Positions 24,258 through 33,754 of a stretch of 64,000 nt of DNA are shown one piece after another. The notes below the pieces were generated by a model. It did no database searches and had not been told where the DNA came from. It saw only the letters and a program-made list of their open reading frames with translations. The position numbers and the translations under genes were made by a program. Numbering within the stretch: position 1 is the first letter of the stretch; each line of letters starts with the position of its first letter. The stretch comes from Granulosicoccaceae sp. 1_MG-2023 (GTDB lineage: Bacteria; Pseudomonadota; Gammaproteobacteria; Granulosicoccales; Granulosicoccaceae), in assembly GCA_030546905.1 (NCBI GenBank), contig JAUOPI010000002.1, positions 166,452-230,451 on the forward strand, given 5' to 3'.

Positions 24258-25463
24258 ATGAATCGGAAACTCTTTTCTCGTTTACTTATTTTGTTGCTGG
24301 TCGTCGCTATCCTTGGCGGGGCCGGCTATCTGTACACTCAACAAAACAAGCCTGCTCCCGGCTTTATCACCGAGCCCGTGACCCGCGGCAATATTGAAAG
24401 CGTGGTACTGGCCAACGGCGTTCTCTATCCCTCGAAACTGGTCAGTGTGGGCGCGCAGGTGTCGGGCATGATCGATAAAATTGATGTGCAGCTCGGCGAT
24501 ACCATCAAAAAGGGCGATTTGATTGCCCAGATCGACAATCTTGCTCAGCAAAATGCGCTCAAGGAAGCGCAGGCCTCGTTGCGCAGTATCAATGCCCAGT
24601 ACGCGGCCAAGCTGGCGCAGATCAAGGCCGCTGAGGCGGAATTTATCCGCAAGAAAAACATGCTGAAAGATTCGGCGACCTCGCAGGTCGAATACGATTC
24701 TGCCGAATCCACGCTGGCGGTTTACCGTGCCGAACTCGATCAGCTCAGCGCCGAGAAAGAGAAGGCGATTATCAGTGTGGATGACGCCAAGCTTGATCTC
24801 AGTTACACCACCATTTCTTCCCCCTCTGACGGCACGGTGATTTACGTGTCGGTGGAGGAAGGTCAGACCGTCAACACCAACCAGAGCACGCCGAGCATTA
24901 TTGAGCTGGCGCAGCTTGATGTGATGACCGTCAAAGCCCAGGTTTCTGAAGCGGACATTATCCATGTGCGGGCGGGGCAGGAAGTGTATTTCAGTATTCT
25001 CGGTTCGAGCGGCAAAAAGTATCGCGGTGTGCTGCGGGCCATCGAACCGGGTCCGACCTTGCTGACGGGTGATGACAGCAGCCTGAGCATCGGGGATGAC
25101 GAGGCGATTTACTACAATGCCTTGTTTGATGTGGAAAACCCCGACAATGAGCTGCACTTCGGTATGACCGCGCAGGTGTCGATTGTGCTGGAGCGTGCCG
25201 ATGATGCCTTGTTGGTGCCGGCGCAGGCCTTGAGTAAGAGACCCGGGCCCCGCGATGTATGGCAGGTGCTGGTCAAGCAGGGCGATCGCGCTGAACCGCG
25301 TGAAGTGAAGGTTGGAATTAATAACAAAATCTACGCCCAGATACTCTCGGGTCTGGAGGAGGGCGATGAGATCGTCATCGGCCAATCTTCCGGCACGAAC
25401 CCGGCGGCCGGCGGATTGCCCGGCGGCATGATGGGGCGCCGGGCACCGGGCATGAGGCTATAA
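24258..25463 (+). CDS. macA: MacA-type periplasmic adaptor (membrane fusion) protein
   Basis: 401 residues. One N-terminal TM helix (LLILLLVVAILGGAGYLY) anchors it in the inner membrane. The HlyD-like body follows: lipoyl half-motif with VVLANGVLYPSKLVSVGAQVSG, a long alpha-helical hairpin (about 95-180, rich in Ala/Lys/Glu), the second lipoyl half DLSYTTISSPSDGTVIYVSVEEGQTV, then beta-barrel and membrane-proximal domains. MacA-class members bridge MacB to an outer-membrane channel and stimulate its ATPase. It is directly followed by macB (3 bp) and a NodT-like channel gene, so all three parts of the efflux machine are encoded together. Substrate could be macrolides, peptides, a siderophore or a lipid. 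Confidence 0.93.
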   Translation: MNRKLFSRLLILLLVVAILGGAGYLYTQQNKPAPGFITEPVTRGNIESVVLANGVLYPSKLVSVGAQVSGMIDKIDVQLGDTIKKGDLIAQIDNLAQQNALKEAQASLRSINAQYAAKLAQIKAAEAEFIRKKNMLKDSATSQVEYDSAESTLAVYRAELDQLSAEKEKAIISVDDAKLDLSYTTISSPSDGTVIYVSVEEGQTVNTNQSTPSIIELAQLDVMTVKAQVSEADIIHVRAGQEVYFSILGSSGKKYRGVLRAIEPGPTLLTGDDSSLSIGDDEAIYYNALFDVENPDNELHFGMTAQVSIVLERADDALLVPAQALSKRPGPRDVWQVLVKQGDRAEPREVKVGINNKIYAQILSGLEEGDEIVIGQSSGTNPAAGGLPGGMMGRRAPGMRL

Positions 25464-25466
25464 GCC

Positions 25467-27431
25467 ATGTCTGAGGCTTTGCTGAAAGTCGACGGTGTCA
25501 GCCGCAGTTTTTCTGCCGGTGAGCAGGAACTGACGGTTCTGAAGGACATCAGTCTGGAAATCAACCGTGGTGAGATGGTCGCCATTATCGGTGCTTCCGG
25601 ATCGGGCAAGTCCACTTTGATGAATATCCTCGGTTGCCTGGATAAGCCAAGCCGGGGACGGTATTTCATCAACGGGCAGGACACGTCCAGCATGGACGAT
25701 GACGCGCTGGCAGCCCTGCGGCGCGAGTATTTCGGGTTTATTTTCCAGCGCTATCACCTGTTGAGTGATTTTTCCGCGCGGGAGAATGTGGAAGTGCCCG
25801 CGCTTTATGCCAACGACAGCCCGCAGCTGCGTCAGGACAAAGCGACCAGGCTGCTCAGCCGGCTGGGTCTGGCAGATCGCCTTGAACACAAGCCGAATCA
25901 GCTCAGTGGCGGGCAGCAGCAGCGTGTCAGCGTGGCCCGGGCTTTGATCAACGGCGGTGAGGTGATCCTTGCCGACGAGCCGACCGGCGCGCTCGACAGC
26001 CATAGCGGCGAAGAGATGATGAAGCTGCTGCGTGAGCTTCACCGTGATGGGCACACCATTATTCTGGTGACGCACGACCCGAATATTGCTGCTTTTGCCG
26101 ATCGCGTTATCGAGATCAAAGACGGCGAAATCCTACGGGATCAACGCAATGCTGAGGCACAGTCAGAAAGCCGTGGTGCGCCTGCCGGTGACGCGCAAAC
26201 CCGGGCTGAGTCGCCAGCGCCAAAACACCGCCTGAATTGGGCACGTTACGCCGAAGCCCTGCGGATGGCGCTGATCGCCATGTCGAACAATCGCCTGCGC
26301 ACCTTTCTGACCATGCTTGGCATCATTATCGGTATCGCTTCGGTGGTTTCCGTCGTCGCGCTGGGCACTGGCTCGCAGCAATCGATTCTCGACCAGATCG
26401 CGTCAATGGGCACCAACACCATTGAAATCAAGCCCGGCACCGGGCGCGGCGACCGTCGTTCCAACCGCGTGCGCACACTCACCGCCGGTGATGCCAATGC
26501 GCTCAAGCAGCTGTCTTTTGTCGACAGCGTCACGCCCACGGTCAGGGCCAATGTGGCGATTCGCTACGGCAACGAAACCGTGACCGGTTCGGTGCAGGGG
26601 GTGGGGACGGAGTACTTCCGGGTGCGTGGTTACAGCCTGGCGCAGGGGCAGTCTTTTGATGAGGACAGTGTCGCGGCTCTGGATCAGGTGGCGGTTATCG
26701 ACCCGAATACCGAAGAAGAACTCTTCCCCGACGGCGGGGCACTGGGCAGTGTGATCTTTCTCGGCCGCCTGCCGGTGCGGGTGATCGGCGTGACCGCAGC
26801 CACCGACAGTGTCACCGACAGCAGTGATGAACTGAATGTCTGGGTGCCCTATACCACGGTATCGGGGCGCATCTACCGGCAGAACTATGTCAGTGATATC
26901 ACGGTGCGCGTCAGTGACAACGTCGCGTCCGACGTGGCCGAGCAGGGCATTATCAGCCTGCTGACCACGCGTCACGGTATTGTGGATTTCTTTACCATCA
27001 ACACTGACACCATACGCAAAAGCATCGAGAAAACCTCCGAGACCATGACCTTGCTGATTTCGGCGATCGCCTTTATCTCGCTGCTGGTCGGCGGCATCGG
27101 TGTGATGAATATCATGTTGGTGTCGGTCACCGAGCGTACCGGCGAGATCGGTATCCGCATGGCCGTGGGCGCGCGTCAGGCCGATATTATGCGCCAGTTT
27201 CTGATCGAAGCGGTTCTGGTGTGTTTTTGCGGCGGTATTCTGGGCGTGGCGCTGGCCTTTCTGGTCGGTGCGCTGATCACCTATACCGGCAGTGATTACC
27301 GGATGATTTATTCGACTGCGTCCATCGTGGCGGCGTTTGTCTGCTCGACGCTGATCGGCGTTGTATTCGGCTATTTCCCGGCCCGTAACGCTGCCCGGCT
27401 TAACCCGATAGATGCACTCTCCAGAGACTAG
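25467..27431 (+). CDS. macB: MacB-type ABC exporter (ATPase-permease fusion)
   Basis: 654 residues. The N-terminal ATPase (about 1-235) has Walker A GASGSGKST, signature LSGGQQQRVSVARAL, Walker B VILADEPTGALDSHSG and the switch VTHDP. A linker rich in Ala, Glu and Pro (about 225-255) leads to the permease: TM1 LRTFLTMLGIIIGIASVVSV, a periplasmic domain (about 305-520) and three C-terminal TM helices containing LISAIAFISLLVGGIGVMNI and VTERTGEIGIRMAVGAR. This four-TM mechanotransmission design drives efflux of periplasmic substrates through the partner channel. The end overlaps the leader of the downstream channel gene. Confidence 0.95.
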   Translation: MSEALLKVDGVSRSFSAGEQELTVLKDISLEINRGEMVAIIGASGSGKSTLMNILGCLDKPSRGRYFINGQDTSSMDDDALAALRREYFGFIFQRYHLLSDFSARENVEVPALYANDSPQLRQDKATRLLSRLGLADRLEHKPNQLSGGQQQRVSVARALINGGEVILADEPTGALDSHSGEEMMKLLRELHRDGHTIILVTHDPNIAAFADRVIEIKDGEILRDQRNAEAQSESRGAPAGDAQTRAESPAPKHRLNWARYAEALRMALIAMSNNRLRTFLTMLGIIIGIASVVSVVALGTGSQQSILDQIASMGTNTIEIKPGTGRGDRRSNRVRTLTAGDANALKQLSFVDSVTPTVRANVAIRYGNETVTGSVQGVGTEYFRVRGYSLAQGQSFDEDSVAALDQVAVIDPNTEEELFPDGGALGSVIFLGRLPVRVIGVTAATDSVTDSSDELNVWVPYTTVSGRIYRQNYVSDITVRVSDNVASDVAEQGIISLLTTRHGIVDFFTINTDTIRKSIEKTSETMTLLISAIAFISLLVGGIGVMNIMLVSVTERTGEIGIRMAVGARQADIMRQFLIEAVLVCFCGGILGVALAFLVGALITYTGSDYRMIYSTASIVAAFVCSTLIGVVFGYFPARNAARLNPIDALSRD

Positions 27432-27441
27432 GAAAACTACC

Positions 27442-28833
27442 ATGAAGCGGATGATAACGACCCCGGCTGCGGCTCTGTGCGTCATCTCACTGGTCAGCTG
27501 CAGTACGATGCGCAGTGAGTACGAAGAGCCGGCATTGGATGTGCCGCAAGGCTGGTCTCAGGCCACGCCCGGTGAGACGCAGGCACTGGTGCGCCGGGAC
27601 ACGTGGTGGAGCCTGTTTCAGGACCCGCAGCTCGACACCCTCATAGAGCGGGTGCTGGCCTCCAACAGCGATATCGAGAAAGCCACGCTGAGCCTGAAAA
27701 AGGCCTTGCTGGAGGCCGGTGTCAGCGAGAACAACAAGGTGCCACGCCTGGGTTTTTCGCATAGCGCCTCTGTTGCCTACGACATAGATGACGATTCAAC
27801 GGACTCCGGCTCCAGTGCAAGTCTGTCCCTGAGTTATGAGCTGGATCTGTGGGATCGTGTTAATGCGCTGGCCGATGCCGATAAACTGGCTGCCGGTGCC
27901 AGCTACGAGGAGCGCGAGGATCTGGTTCAGGATCTGGTGGTCACCAGTGCAACGCTGTACTGGAATCTGGCTTATCTCAGGCAGAAGCTGGCCTTGCTCA
28001 GGGACAACCTGAAGGACAGCCAGCGCATTGCTGAGCTGACCCGTGTGCGCTTTGATAATGGCGCCAATACGCAGCTGGAAGTGCTGGAATCGACCCGCGC
28101 GGTATTGGATCTGCAGTTGCAGATCAGTCAATCGGAGCAGGAACTGGCCGAAGCAGAGAATGCGCTTTCCATCCTGCTCAATCAGCCTTTGCAGGACAGC
28201 GGCCTGAGCATCGAACACTTGCCCGAGCAGGCGGTGCCGGACATCGCGGCCGGGTTGCCGGCCGATTTGTTATTGCGCCGACCGGATATCCGCGCCGCGC
28301 TTTATCAGCTCAAATCCACGCTTGCCTCGCGGGACGCGGTGGCGGCCAGCTACCTGCCGACGATCAGCCTGACCGGTTCTCTCAATACCTCGTCTTCTGC
28401 GCTGCTGGGCCTGTTGAGCAACCCGGTGGCGAGTTTAGGCAGTGGTATCTCGCTGCCGTTTCTGCAGTGGCGCGAGATGCAGCTCAATAAAGATATTGCC
28501 GAAGTGGACTATCAAATGGCCGTGGTGGATTACCGGGACACGATTTACCAGGCTTTTGAAGAAGTCGATAATCTGCTCACCAGCAAACAACACTACGACT
28601 TCCAGAACGGGGTGTATCGTGAGCAATACAACAATGCCCGCGAGACCGAACGTATTTATCAGAGTAAATACAACTATGGCGAGAGCGATATGATCGATTG
28701 GCTCAATGCGATTGAGTCGCGGCGCAGCGCCGAGTCGTCGTTGCTGGAGAATCGCTACAACCGGCTTGTATTACAGGCCAGACTCTATCAGGCATTGGGC
28801 GGCAGCGACAAAGAGGTGCCCGCGACCGACTGA
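27442..28833 (+). CDS. Outer-membrane efflux lipoprotein (NodT/OprM-like TolC family)
   Basis: 463 residues from MKRMITTPAAALCVISLVSC; the signal ends in a lipobox with Cys 20. Duplicated TolC-type coiled-coil repeats are visible, including WWSLFQDPQLDTLIERVLASN near the start, the paired helices rich in Leu/Gln/Glu around 160-250, and DLLLRRPDIRAALYQLKS in the second half. It forms the outer-membrane exit duct for the MacA-MacB pump encoded upstream. The start used here avoids the ten codons that overlap the end of macB. Confidence 0.93.
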   Translation: MKRMITTPAAALCVISLVSCSTMRSEYEEPALDVPQGWSQATPGETQALVRRDTWWSLFQDPQLDTLIERVLASNSDIEKATLSLKKALLEAGVSENNKVPRLGFSHSASVAYDIDDDSTDSGSSASLSLSYELDLWDRVNALADADKLAAGASYEEREDLVQDLVVTSATLYWNLAYLRQKLALLRDNLKDSQRIAELTRVRFDNGANTQLEVLESTRAVLDLQLQISQSEQELAEAENALSILLNQPLQDSGLSIEHLPEQAVPDIAAGLPADLLLRRPDIRAALYQLKSTLASRDAVAASYLPTISLTGSLNTSSSALLGLLSNPVASLGSGISLPFLQWREMQLNKDIAEVDYQMAVVDYRDTIYQAFEEVDNLLTSKQHYDFQNGVYREQYNNARETERIYQSKYNYGESDMIDWLNAIESRRSAESSLLENRYNRLVLQARLYQALGGSDKEVPATD

Positions 28834-28932
28834 GGGCGCAGGCCGGCCACACCCTGCAAACACCGCTTTGTGCGGGATTGATAATATTTCCCGGCTTGTC
28901 CGGACCACACTGACTTACGAGGTATTATTCAT

Positions 28933-29544
28933 ATGAGTGACGCACTTGCGTTGCGTAACAGGCAGGACCGCTACGGACTTGTCGCTATTTTTCTGCATTG
29001 GATAGTCGCTGCGGCGTTTATTGCCAATTTTGCGATTGTTTATGCGATGAAGTGGTTTATGGTGCCGCGTTCTGAAGAAGCGCGGGCCATGCTGTCCTAC
29101 CACACGGCGATAGGTGTGTCGGTGTTGGTATTTGTTGCCCTGCGCCTGTTCTGGAAGTGGAGCAACCGCACTCCGGACGATGTGCCCGGCACGAGACTGG
29201 AGCATTTCCTGGCGCACGCCATGCACCACGCGCTCTATCTGGTGATGATCATCTTGCCCTTGTCCGGTTATCTGGGCACGGGCGGGCCTTCACAGTTGTT
29301 TTTTGTCGTGGAGATTCCGCGTTTTGCCGATACTGCGGTTTTCCAGACCGTGGTCAATGGCTGGATGGGCCTGAGCTGGGAAGCCTTCGAAGCGCCGATG
29401 GATGTGATTCACAAACAGGGCGGAGCCTATGTGGTGTCGGTGCTGATCGCCGCGCACGCCGCGGCGGCGCTCTATCATCATTTTGTGCGGCGCGATAATG
29501 TGCTGCGGCGGATGATCTCACCGGCACTGGTCAAACCGGATTGA
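28933..29544 (+). CDS. Cytochrome b561 family membrane protein
   Basis: 203 residues with four TM segments and haem-ligand histidines in FLHWIVAAAFIANF, SYHTAIGVSVLVF, HAMHHALYLVMIILPLSG and AAHAAAALYHHFVRRDNVL. Preceded by GAGGTATTATTCATATG, with a reasonable ribosome site. A second b561 in this window (the first is at 3046-3579); this one is a single-gene unit followed by a clear terminator. Probably a quinol- or superoxide-linked electron carrier in the inner membrane. Its placement between an efflux operon and an iron-uptake gene does not reveal a partner. Confidence 0.92.
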   Translation: MSDALALRNRQDRYGLVAIFLHWIVAAAFIANFAIVYAMKWFMVPRSEEARAMLSYHTAIGVSVLVFVALRLFWKWSNRTPDDVPGTRLEHFLAHAMHHALYLVMIILPLSGYLGTGGPSQLFFVVEIPRFADTAVFQTVVNGWMGLSWEAFEAPMDVIHKQGGAYVVSVLIAAHAAAALYHHFVRRDNVLRRMISPALVKPD

Positions 29545-29551
29545 CACTGAC

Positions 29552-29577
29552 AGGCCCGCATCCCCGCGGGCCTTTTT
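29552..29577 (+). terminator. Terminator of the cytochrome b561 gene
   Basis: AGGCCCGC / GCGGGCCT stem with a six-base loop, followed by TTTTG, 8 bp after the stop codon at 29544. Confidence 0.85.
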
Positions 29578-29761
29578 GTTGCTCGCGCGGTGCTGTGGGT
29601 TGCCCGCGTAGCCGCTTGGCTCAGCCTGAGAAAGCCCGTTTGCCGGCCCGCAGCGGCGCCACTGCCTGGCATCAGGGCCATCTTTGACCATCTCTCAAAC
29701 CAGTCTGCTGCTTTTGCAAAGGCAAGTTGTTTTCGCTTCTGAAATAATCTACCTCCTGTTT

Positions 29762-29780
29762 GTGAATGCAATTCATTATC
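29762..29780 (+). promoter_or_regulatory. Fur box upstream of the siderophore receptor gene
   Basis: GTGAATGCAATTCATTATC matches the 19-bp Fur consensus at about 14 positions, with a perfect CATTATC half, 85 bp before the receptor start. It implies iron-repressed expression of the receptor and perhaps of the downstream esterase. The rest of the 29545-29865 gap shows only the b561 terminator. Confidence 0.65.
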
Positions 29781-29865
29781 ATTAAGTTTCTTTGTGATAT
29801 TGCAGGTCGCATGTTGCGCATCGGTGGCCTTCGCGCCCCGGCCGGACAATCAAGTGAGGATATGT

Positions 29866-32055
29866 ATGAATAACCCTGAAGCTGCACGTTCATCCGCATG
29901 GAAAGGGCTTGCGCATTTCAAGTTCGCCAAGCTCGTTCTGGCCATGGGGCTGAGCGTGTCTTTGTGTCACATCGCGGCTGCGGACGATGCCGCGCAAACG
30001 GGCCCGCTCCGTTTGGAGACGCTCTCTGTCGAGGGCAACAAACTCTATGGTATGGAAGCTTCAGAGGTCACGGAAGGCTACGCTGTTGAGGCGGCCACGG
30101 TGGGGACCAAAACGCCCGCCGCACTGCGGGATATTCCGCAATCGATCACCGTACTGACACGGGACTATCTGGATGACCGGCAGTTCGTCAATCTCGATGA
30201 TATGGCCAAATACACGCCGGGGCTGAGAACGCTGACCAACGACAGTGGCCGTTCTTCGGTTTACGCCCGTGGCTATGAATACGATCAGTCCAATATCGAT
30301 GGCCTGCCGGCGCCCATGTCCAGTATCTACGGAACCCTGCCTTCGCTGGCGGCCATAGACCGGGTCGAGATTATGCGTGGTCCGTCCGGCCTGTTCAGCA
30401 GTACCAGTGAACTGGGCGGCATCATTAATCTGGTCCGCAAGCGTCCCACCGAAGCGTTTCAGGGCCATTTGACCGGCCGCTATGGCAGCTGGAATTCCAG
30501 TGTCCTCGAAGCCGATGTGTCGGGCGGGCTCAGTCAATCCGGCAGTGTCCGCGGGCGTTTGCTGGCCAATGACACCCGCACGGATGGCGAGGTCGACTAC
30601 AACGATAGCGCCCATCAGACCCTGTACGGCGCGTTGGATGTGGATCTGTCCGAAGATACGATGCTGGCGCTGGGTGTGCTGCATACCGACCGCGATATCA
30701 CGCCTTCCAACGGCCTGCCTGCCAATGCCGATGGCAGTCTGCTCGATATTGACCGAAGCCGTTTTTTCGGCGCGGACTGGAACAGTTTTGACGGCAGCAT
30801 GACGGATGTCTTTGCGCAGTTGAGCCACGATTTCGCTAACGGTGGTTACGGTCAGATTGGCTTGCGTACCTCCAATCGTGATGCTGATCTGTTCTATGCC
30901 TACACCAGCGCCGGTGTCGACAGCGACGGTGAGACCAGCATGTCGGGCCTGGACCGGACCTTTGATCAGGACACCTACGCGCTGGACGTCAGCTACAGCC
31001 AGCCTTTTGCGGCGCTGGGGCAGGTCAGTGAATTTGTCGTCGGTGCTGACCACAAGCACTACAAGACCGCATACAAGAATGGGAGCTTCAGCCTCGGCAC
31101 GATTAATATCTATGACTACAGCGCCGACCAATTCGACAAGCCCGATGTGGACTACACCACCGGCGTCGATAGCGAGGAATCGGAAACCGGTCTGTATGCC
31201 AAACTGACTTTCCGCCCGGTTCAGAATCTGGCTCTGATCGGCGGTGCCCGCGTAAGCTGGTACGACAGCGAATCGACCAGCGAGAACTATTCCAGCGGTG
31301 TGGCTGTCGACGACGAGCAAAATCACGATGGTGAGCTGACCCCTTATGCGGGACTGGTTTATGACCTGAACCACGCGCATTCGCTCTATGCCAGCTATTC
31401 CGAAGTGTTCAAGCCGCAGGATGAGACCGGTGCCGACGGTGAAATGCTGGACCCGCGTGAAGGTCAGCAGTTTGAACTCGGCGTTAAGGGCAGCTACTAC
31501 AACGGTCTGCTGAACTCCCGCTTCACGGTTTTCCGGCTTGATGACAAGAACCGCGCCGCGACCGCCTATGACAGCAGCGGTAACACCCTGAGCTATTCCG
31601 AGGCCAGTGGTGAGACACGTATCACCGGTGGTGAAGTGGAACTCAGCGGCTCACCGACCGATGGTCTGGACCTGATCGCCGGCTACACCTACATGGACAC
31701 GGAAAACCGCGAGGGCGACGTCAACACGCTGTTTATGCTGATGCCGCGGCATCAGGTTTCTCTGTGGGGTAAATACAGCTTCAACGAAGGCCCGGTGGAC
31801 GGGCTGTCCGTCGGGGTCGGGGTCACCGGTATGAGTGATTTCTATCTGGAGCGTTCCGGTACCCGTCTTGAAGCGCCGGGTTACGCCGTGGTGGATGCCA
31901 AGCTTGCCTATCAGATCACGCCCAGGCTGAAGGCCACGCTTGATGTAAACAACCTGTTCGACCGCGAATACTATTCACGGGTGGGTAGTGTCGCCACCTT
32001 TAACTTCTACGGTCCGTCGCGCAATGTGATGGCAGGTCTGCGCTACGATCTTTAA
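29866..32055 (+). CDS. TonB-dependent siderophore receptor
   Basis: 729 residues from MNNPEAARSSAWKG, chosen because GTGAGGA lies just upstream; the longer open frame starts in the Fur-box region. The signal peptide ends near HIAAADDA. The plug domain (about 70-185) includes PAALRDIPQSITVLTRDYLDD, typical of ferric-siderophore receptors of the FhuE/FpvA type, and IDRVEIMRGPSGLFSSTSELGG. A 22-strand barrel follows, with the C-terminal NLFDREYYSRVGSVATFNF and a terminal aromatic-Leu end (YDL). Imports a ferric siderophore across the outer membrane. The Fur box at 29762-29780 and the periplasmic esterase gene downstream support an iron role; the ligand is unknown. Confidence 0.93.
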   Translation: MNNPEAARSSAWKGLAHFKFAKLVLAMGLSVSLCHIAAADDAAQTGPLRLETLSVEGNKLYGMEASEVTEGYAVEAATVGTKTPAALRDIPQSITVLTRDYLDDRQFVNLDDMAKYTPGLRTLTNDSGRSSVYARGYEYDQSNIDGLPAPMSSIYGTLPSLAAIDRVEIMRGPSGLFSSTSELGGIINLVRKRPTEAFQGHLTGRYGSWNSSVLEADVSGGLSQSGSVRGRLLANDTRTDGEVDYNDSAHQTLYGALDVDLSEDTMLALGVLHTDRDITPSNGLPANADGSLLDIDRSRFFGADWNSFDGSMTDVFAQLSHDFANGGYGQIGLRTSNRDADLFYAYTSAGVDSDGETSMSGLDRTFDQDTYALDVSYSQPFAALGQVSEFVVGADHKHYKTAYKNGSFSLGTINIYDYSADQFDKPDVDYTTGVDSEESETGLYAKLTFRPVQNLALIGGARVSWYDSESTSENYSSGVAVDDEQNHDGELTPYAGLVYDLNHAHSLYASYSEVFKPQDETGADGEMLDPREGQQFELGVKGSYYNGLLNSRFTVFRLDDKNRAATAYDSSGNTLSYSEASGETRITGGEVELSGSPTDGLDLIAGYTYMDTENREGDVNTLFMLMPRHQVSLWGKYSFNEGPVDGLSVGVGVTGMSDFYLERSGTRLEAPGYAVVDAKLAYQITPRLKATLDVNNLFDREYYSRVGSVATFNFYGPSRNVMAGLRYDL

Positions 32056-32068
32056 GCCTGCAGCAAAC

Positions 32069-32110
32069 GCCGCCTGTTTCCCTTTGCCGGGGGACAGGCG
32101 GCTTCTGTTT
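32069..32110 (+). terminator. Terminator after the siderophore receptor gene
   Basis: GCCGCCTGT / ACAGGCGGC, a 9-bp stem around a 16-base loop that itself has CCC/GGG pairing, followed by TTCTGTTTT. Partial termination would still let the esterase gene 37 bp further on be read. Confidence 0.65.
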
Positions 32111-32146
32111 TCCCGTCAACCTCACTGAGCTCCGGAAAGCTACGCC

Positions 32147-33283
32147 ATGTTCCCGATTCCGATAGTTGCACCGTGCCTGCGCTGCGCCGCCGCTCTGCCG
32201 CTGATGGCCTTGTTATGGCTGCTACCCCTGTCGCTGCACGCGCGTGAGCAGCCTTCCGGAGCGCCTGCGCAAGGGCAGGGAGACCTTCACGGGCCGTATT
32301 CTTCGCTGGACTCCGGTGTGTTGGGGGAAACGCAGCGCTACAGCGTCGATTTACCGAAGGGCTATGATGCGCAAAAGCGCTATCCGGTGATCTATCTGCT
32401 GGACGGGGACAGTCACCGCACCAAGCTATTGGGCGTGATTGAAGGCCTTACCGACGGCCTGCAACCGGCCATGCCGTCGGCGATTGTGGTCGGGCTGGAC
32501 GGCCGCAAGCGTATGCGTGATTACACCCCGACTCACACCCTGAAACTGCCCAACGGCCAGCCCGGCAGCAAGGCTTATAAAGTGACCGGAGGCGGGGAAA
32601 GGTTTCTGGATTTTATTGAGCAGGAATTGCAAGCCGTGATTGACGCGGACTATGCCACGTCCGGAGTGACTATCCTGATGGGTCACTCGTTCGGCGGTCT
32701 GCTGGCTCTGGAAGCCTTGCGCAGCGACAGGGCGTTCAACGCCGTGGTCGCCATTGACCCCAGTCTCTGGTTTGATTATCCGGCCTATCAGCAACGTCTG
32801 ACGAAAGAAAGCGGCTTGTCCGGCGGCAGACATAGCGCGCTGTTTATCGCGGCCTCGGATAATCCGTTTACACCGGGCCTCGGGTTGTCGTCCTTGCACA
32901 GCGAGCTGATACGCGGACTAAGTGACACACTGCAGCAGCGTGCGTCGCCGGACTTTGCCGTGCGCGGGCAGTTCTACCCGGGCAGCGATCACTCAAGCGT
33001 GGTGTTACCGGCGATTGAAGACAGTCTGCGCTGGCTGTTTGAAGGGTACAGGATCGCCTATGGCGCACAGGGGCCGGATGCAGAGACAGTAATCGGCAAC
33101 TACCGGCGCCTGAGCCGGCGACTGGGTGCGCAGATCCGTCCCGACCGTGAGCGCCTGCAGTTTAACTGGGCCTATATCAACACGCGCTTACCCGAAGCCC
33201 AGCGCAGCGATCTGTTTGAAGCGCTGCTGAAACACTACTATCCGCAACTTCCCGTCGAGCCCAGGGGCACAATGGCACATTGA
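32147..33283 (+). CDS. Periplasmic alpha/beta hydrolase, siderophore-esterase (IroE/Fes-like) family
   Basis: 378 residues. An N-terminal signal (PLMALLWLLPLSLHA) precedes an esterase domain of the putative-esterase/IroE type: YPVIYLLDGDSH, the nucleophile elbow MGHSFGGLLALEAL (Ser near residue 180), an Asp in VVAIDPSLWFD, and the catalytic His in PGSDHSSVVLPAIEDSLRW. A C-terminal helical extension of about 80 residues follows. It lies 91 bp behind the TonB receptor gene on the same strand. Such enzymes open ester bonds in siderophores or other exported esters, so release of iron from an imported ester-type siderophore in the periplasm is a reasonable inference. A general acyl esterase is the alternative. 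Confidence 0.82.
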   Translation: MFPIPIVAPCLRCAAALPLMALLWLLPLSLHAREQPSGAPAQGQGDLHGPYSSLDSGVLGETQRYSVDLPKGYDAQKRYPVIYLLDGDSHRTKLLGVIEGLTDGLQPAMPSAIVVGLDGRKRMRDYTPTHTLKLPNGQPGSKAYKVTGGGERFLDFIEQELQAVIDADYATSGVTILMGHSFGGLLALEALRSDRAFNAVVAIDPSLWFDYPAYQQRLTKESGLSGGRHSALFIAASDNPFTPGLGLSSLHSELIRGLSDTLQQRASPDFAVRGQFYPGSDHSSVVLPAIEDSLRWLFEGYRIAYGAQGPDAETVIGNYRRLSRRLGAQIRPDRERLQFNWAYINTRLPEAQRSDLFEALLKHYYPQLPVEPRGTMAH

Positions 33284-33395
33284 GCGCTGGCCGGCTTGTA
33301 CGGGTGTGGCCGCCGTGGAGGCCGGGACTTTGCCGCTTGATTCGTATGAGCGCCGGCCCCAGATTAGTGGTACATACCAACCCAAGCGAGCAACC

Positions 33396-33665
33396 ATGGC
33401 TGATCAACAAGCTCTCACCACATCCGATGTATTGATGCGTGCCCTGTATATGCTGCTGTTTGCAGTGATCTGGAGTGTGGCCGAAATGGCGCTGGCAGCC
33501 GTCGCTGTTATCCAGCTCGTGCTGTGCCTGCTGACCCGTGAGACCAACCTCAGGCTGCGGGTGTTCGGGGCCGCGCTGAGCCGCTATATCTACCAGATCG
33601 CACAGTTTCTGACCTTCACCAGCGAAAACAAGCCTTTTCCTTTCGGTGACTGGCCGTCGCCCTGA
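33396..33665 (+). CDS. DUF4389 family small membrane protein
   Basis: 89 residues from MADQQALTTSDVLMRALYM; the first 30 codons of the open frame do not look coding. Two hydrophobic segments are visible (LYMLLFAVIWSVAEMALAAVAVIQLVLCLL), then LRVFGAALSRYIYQIAQFLTFTSE, ending KPFPFGDWP, the pattern of the DUF4389 family. It is predicted to sit in the inner membrane. Function unknown; the neighbours give no clear hint. Confidence 0.8.
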   Translation: MADQQALTTSDVLMRALYMLLFAVIWSVAEMALAAVAVIQLVLCLLTRETNLRLRVFGAALSRYIYQIAQFLTFTSENKPFPFGDWPSP

Positions 33666-33754
33666 GGACGGGCGGGGCGGTGCCCGGCGGCAGCGCCTGA
33701 GCATGCGGGAAAAAAACACTGGGAAATTCCCGCGCCGGGCTTTACTGTCCGCCC

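Noticed and set aside
30061..31380. 439-codon minus-strand ORF opposite the TonB receptor
   Set aside because: Shadow of the receptor gene; no start context or family features.
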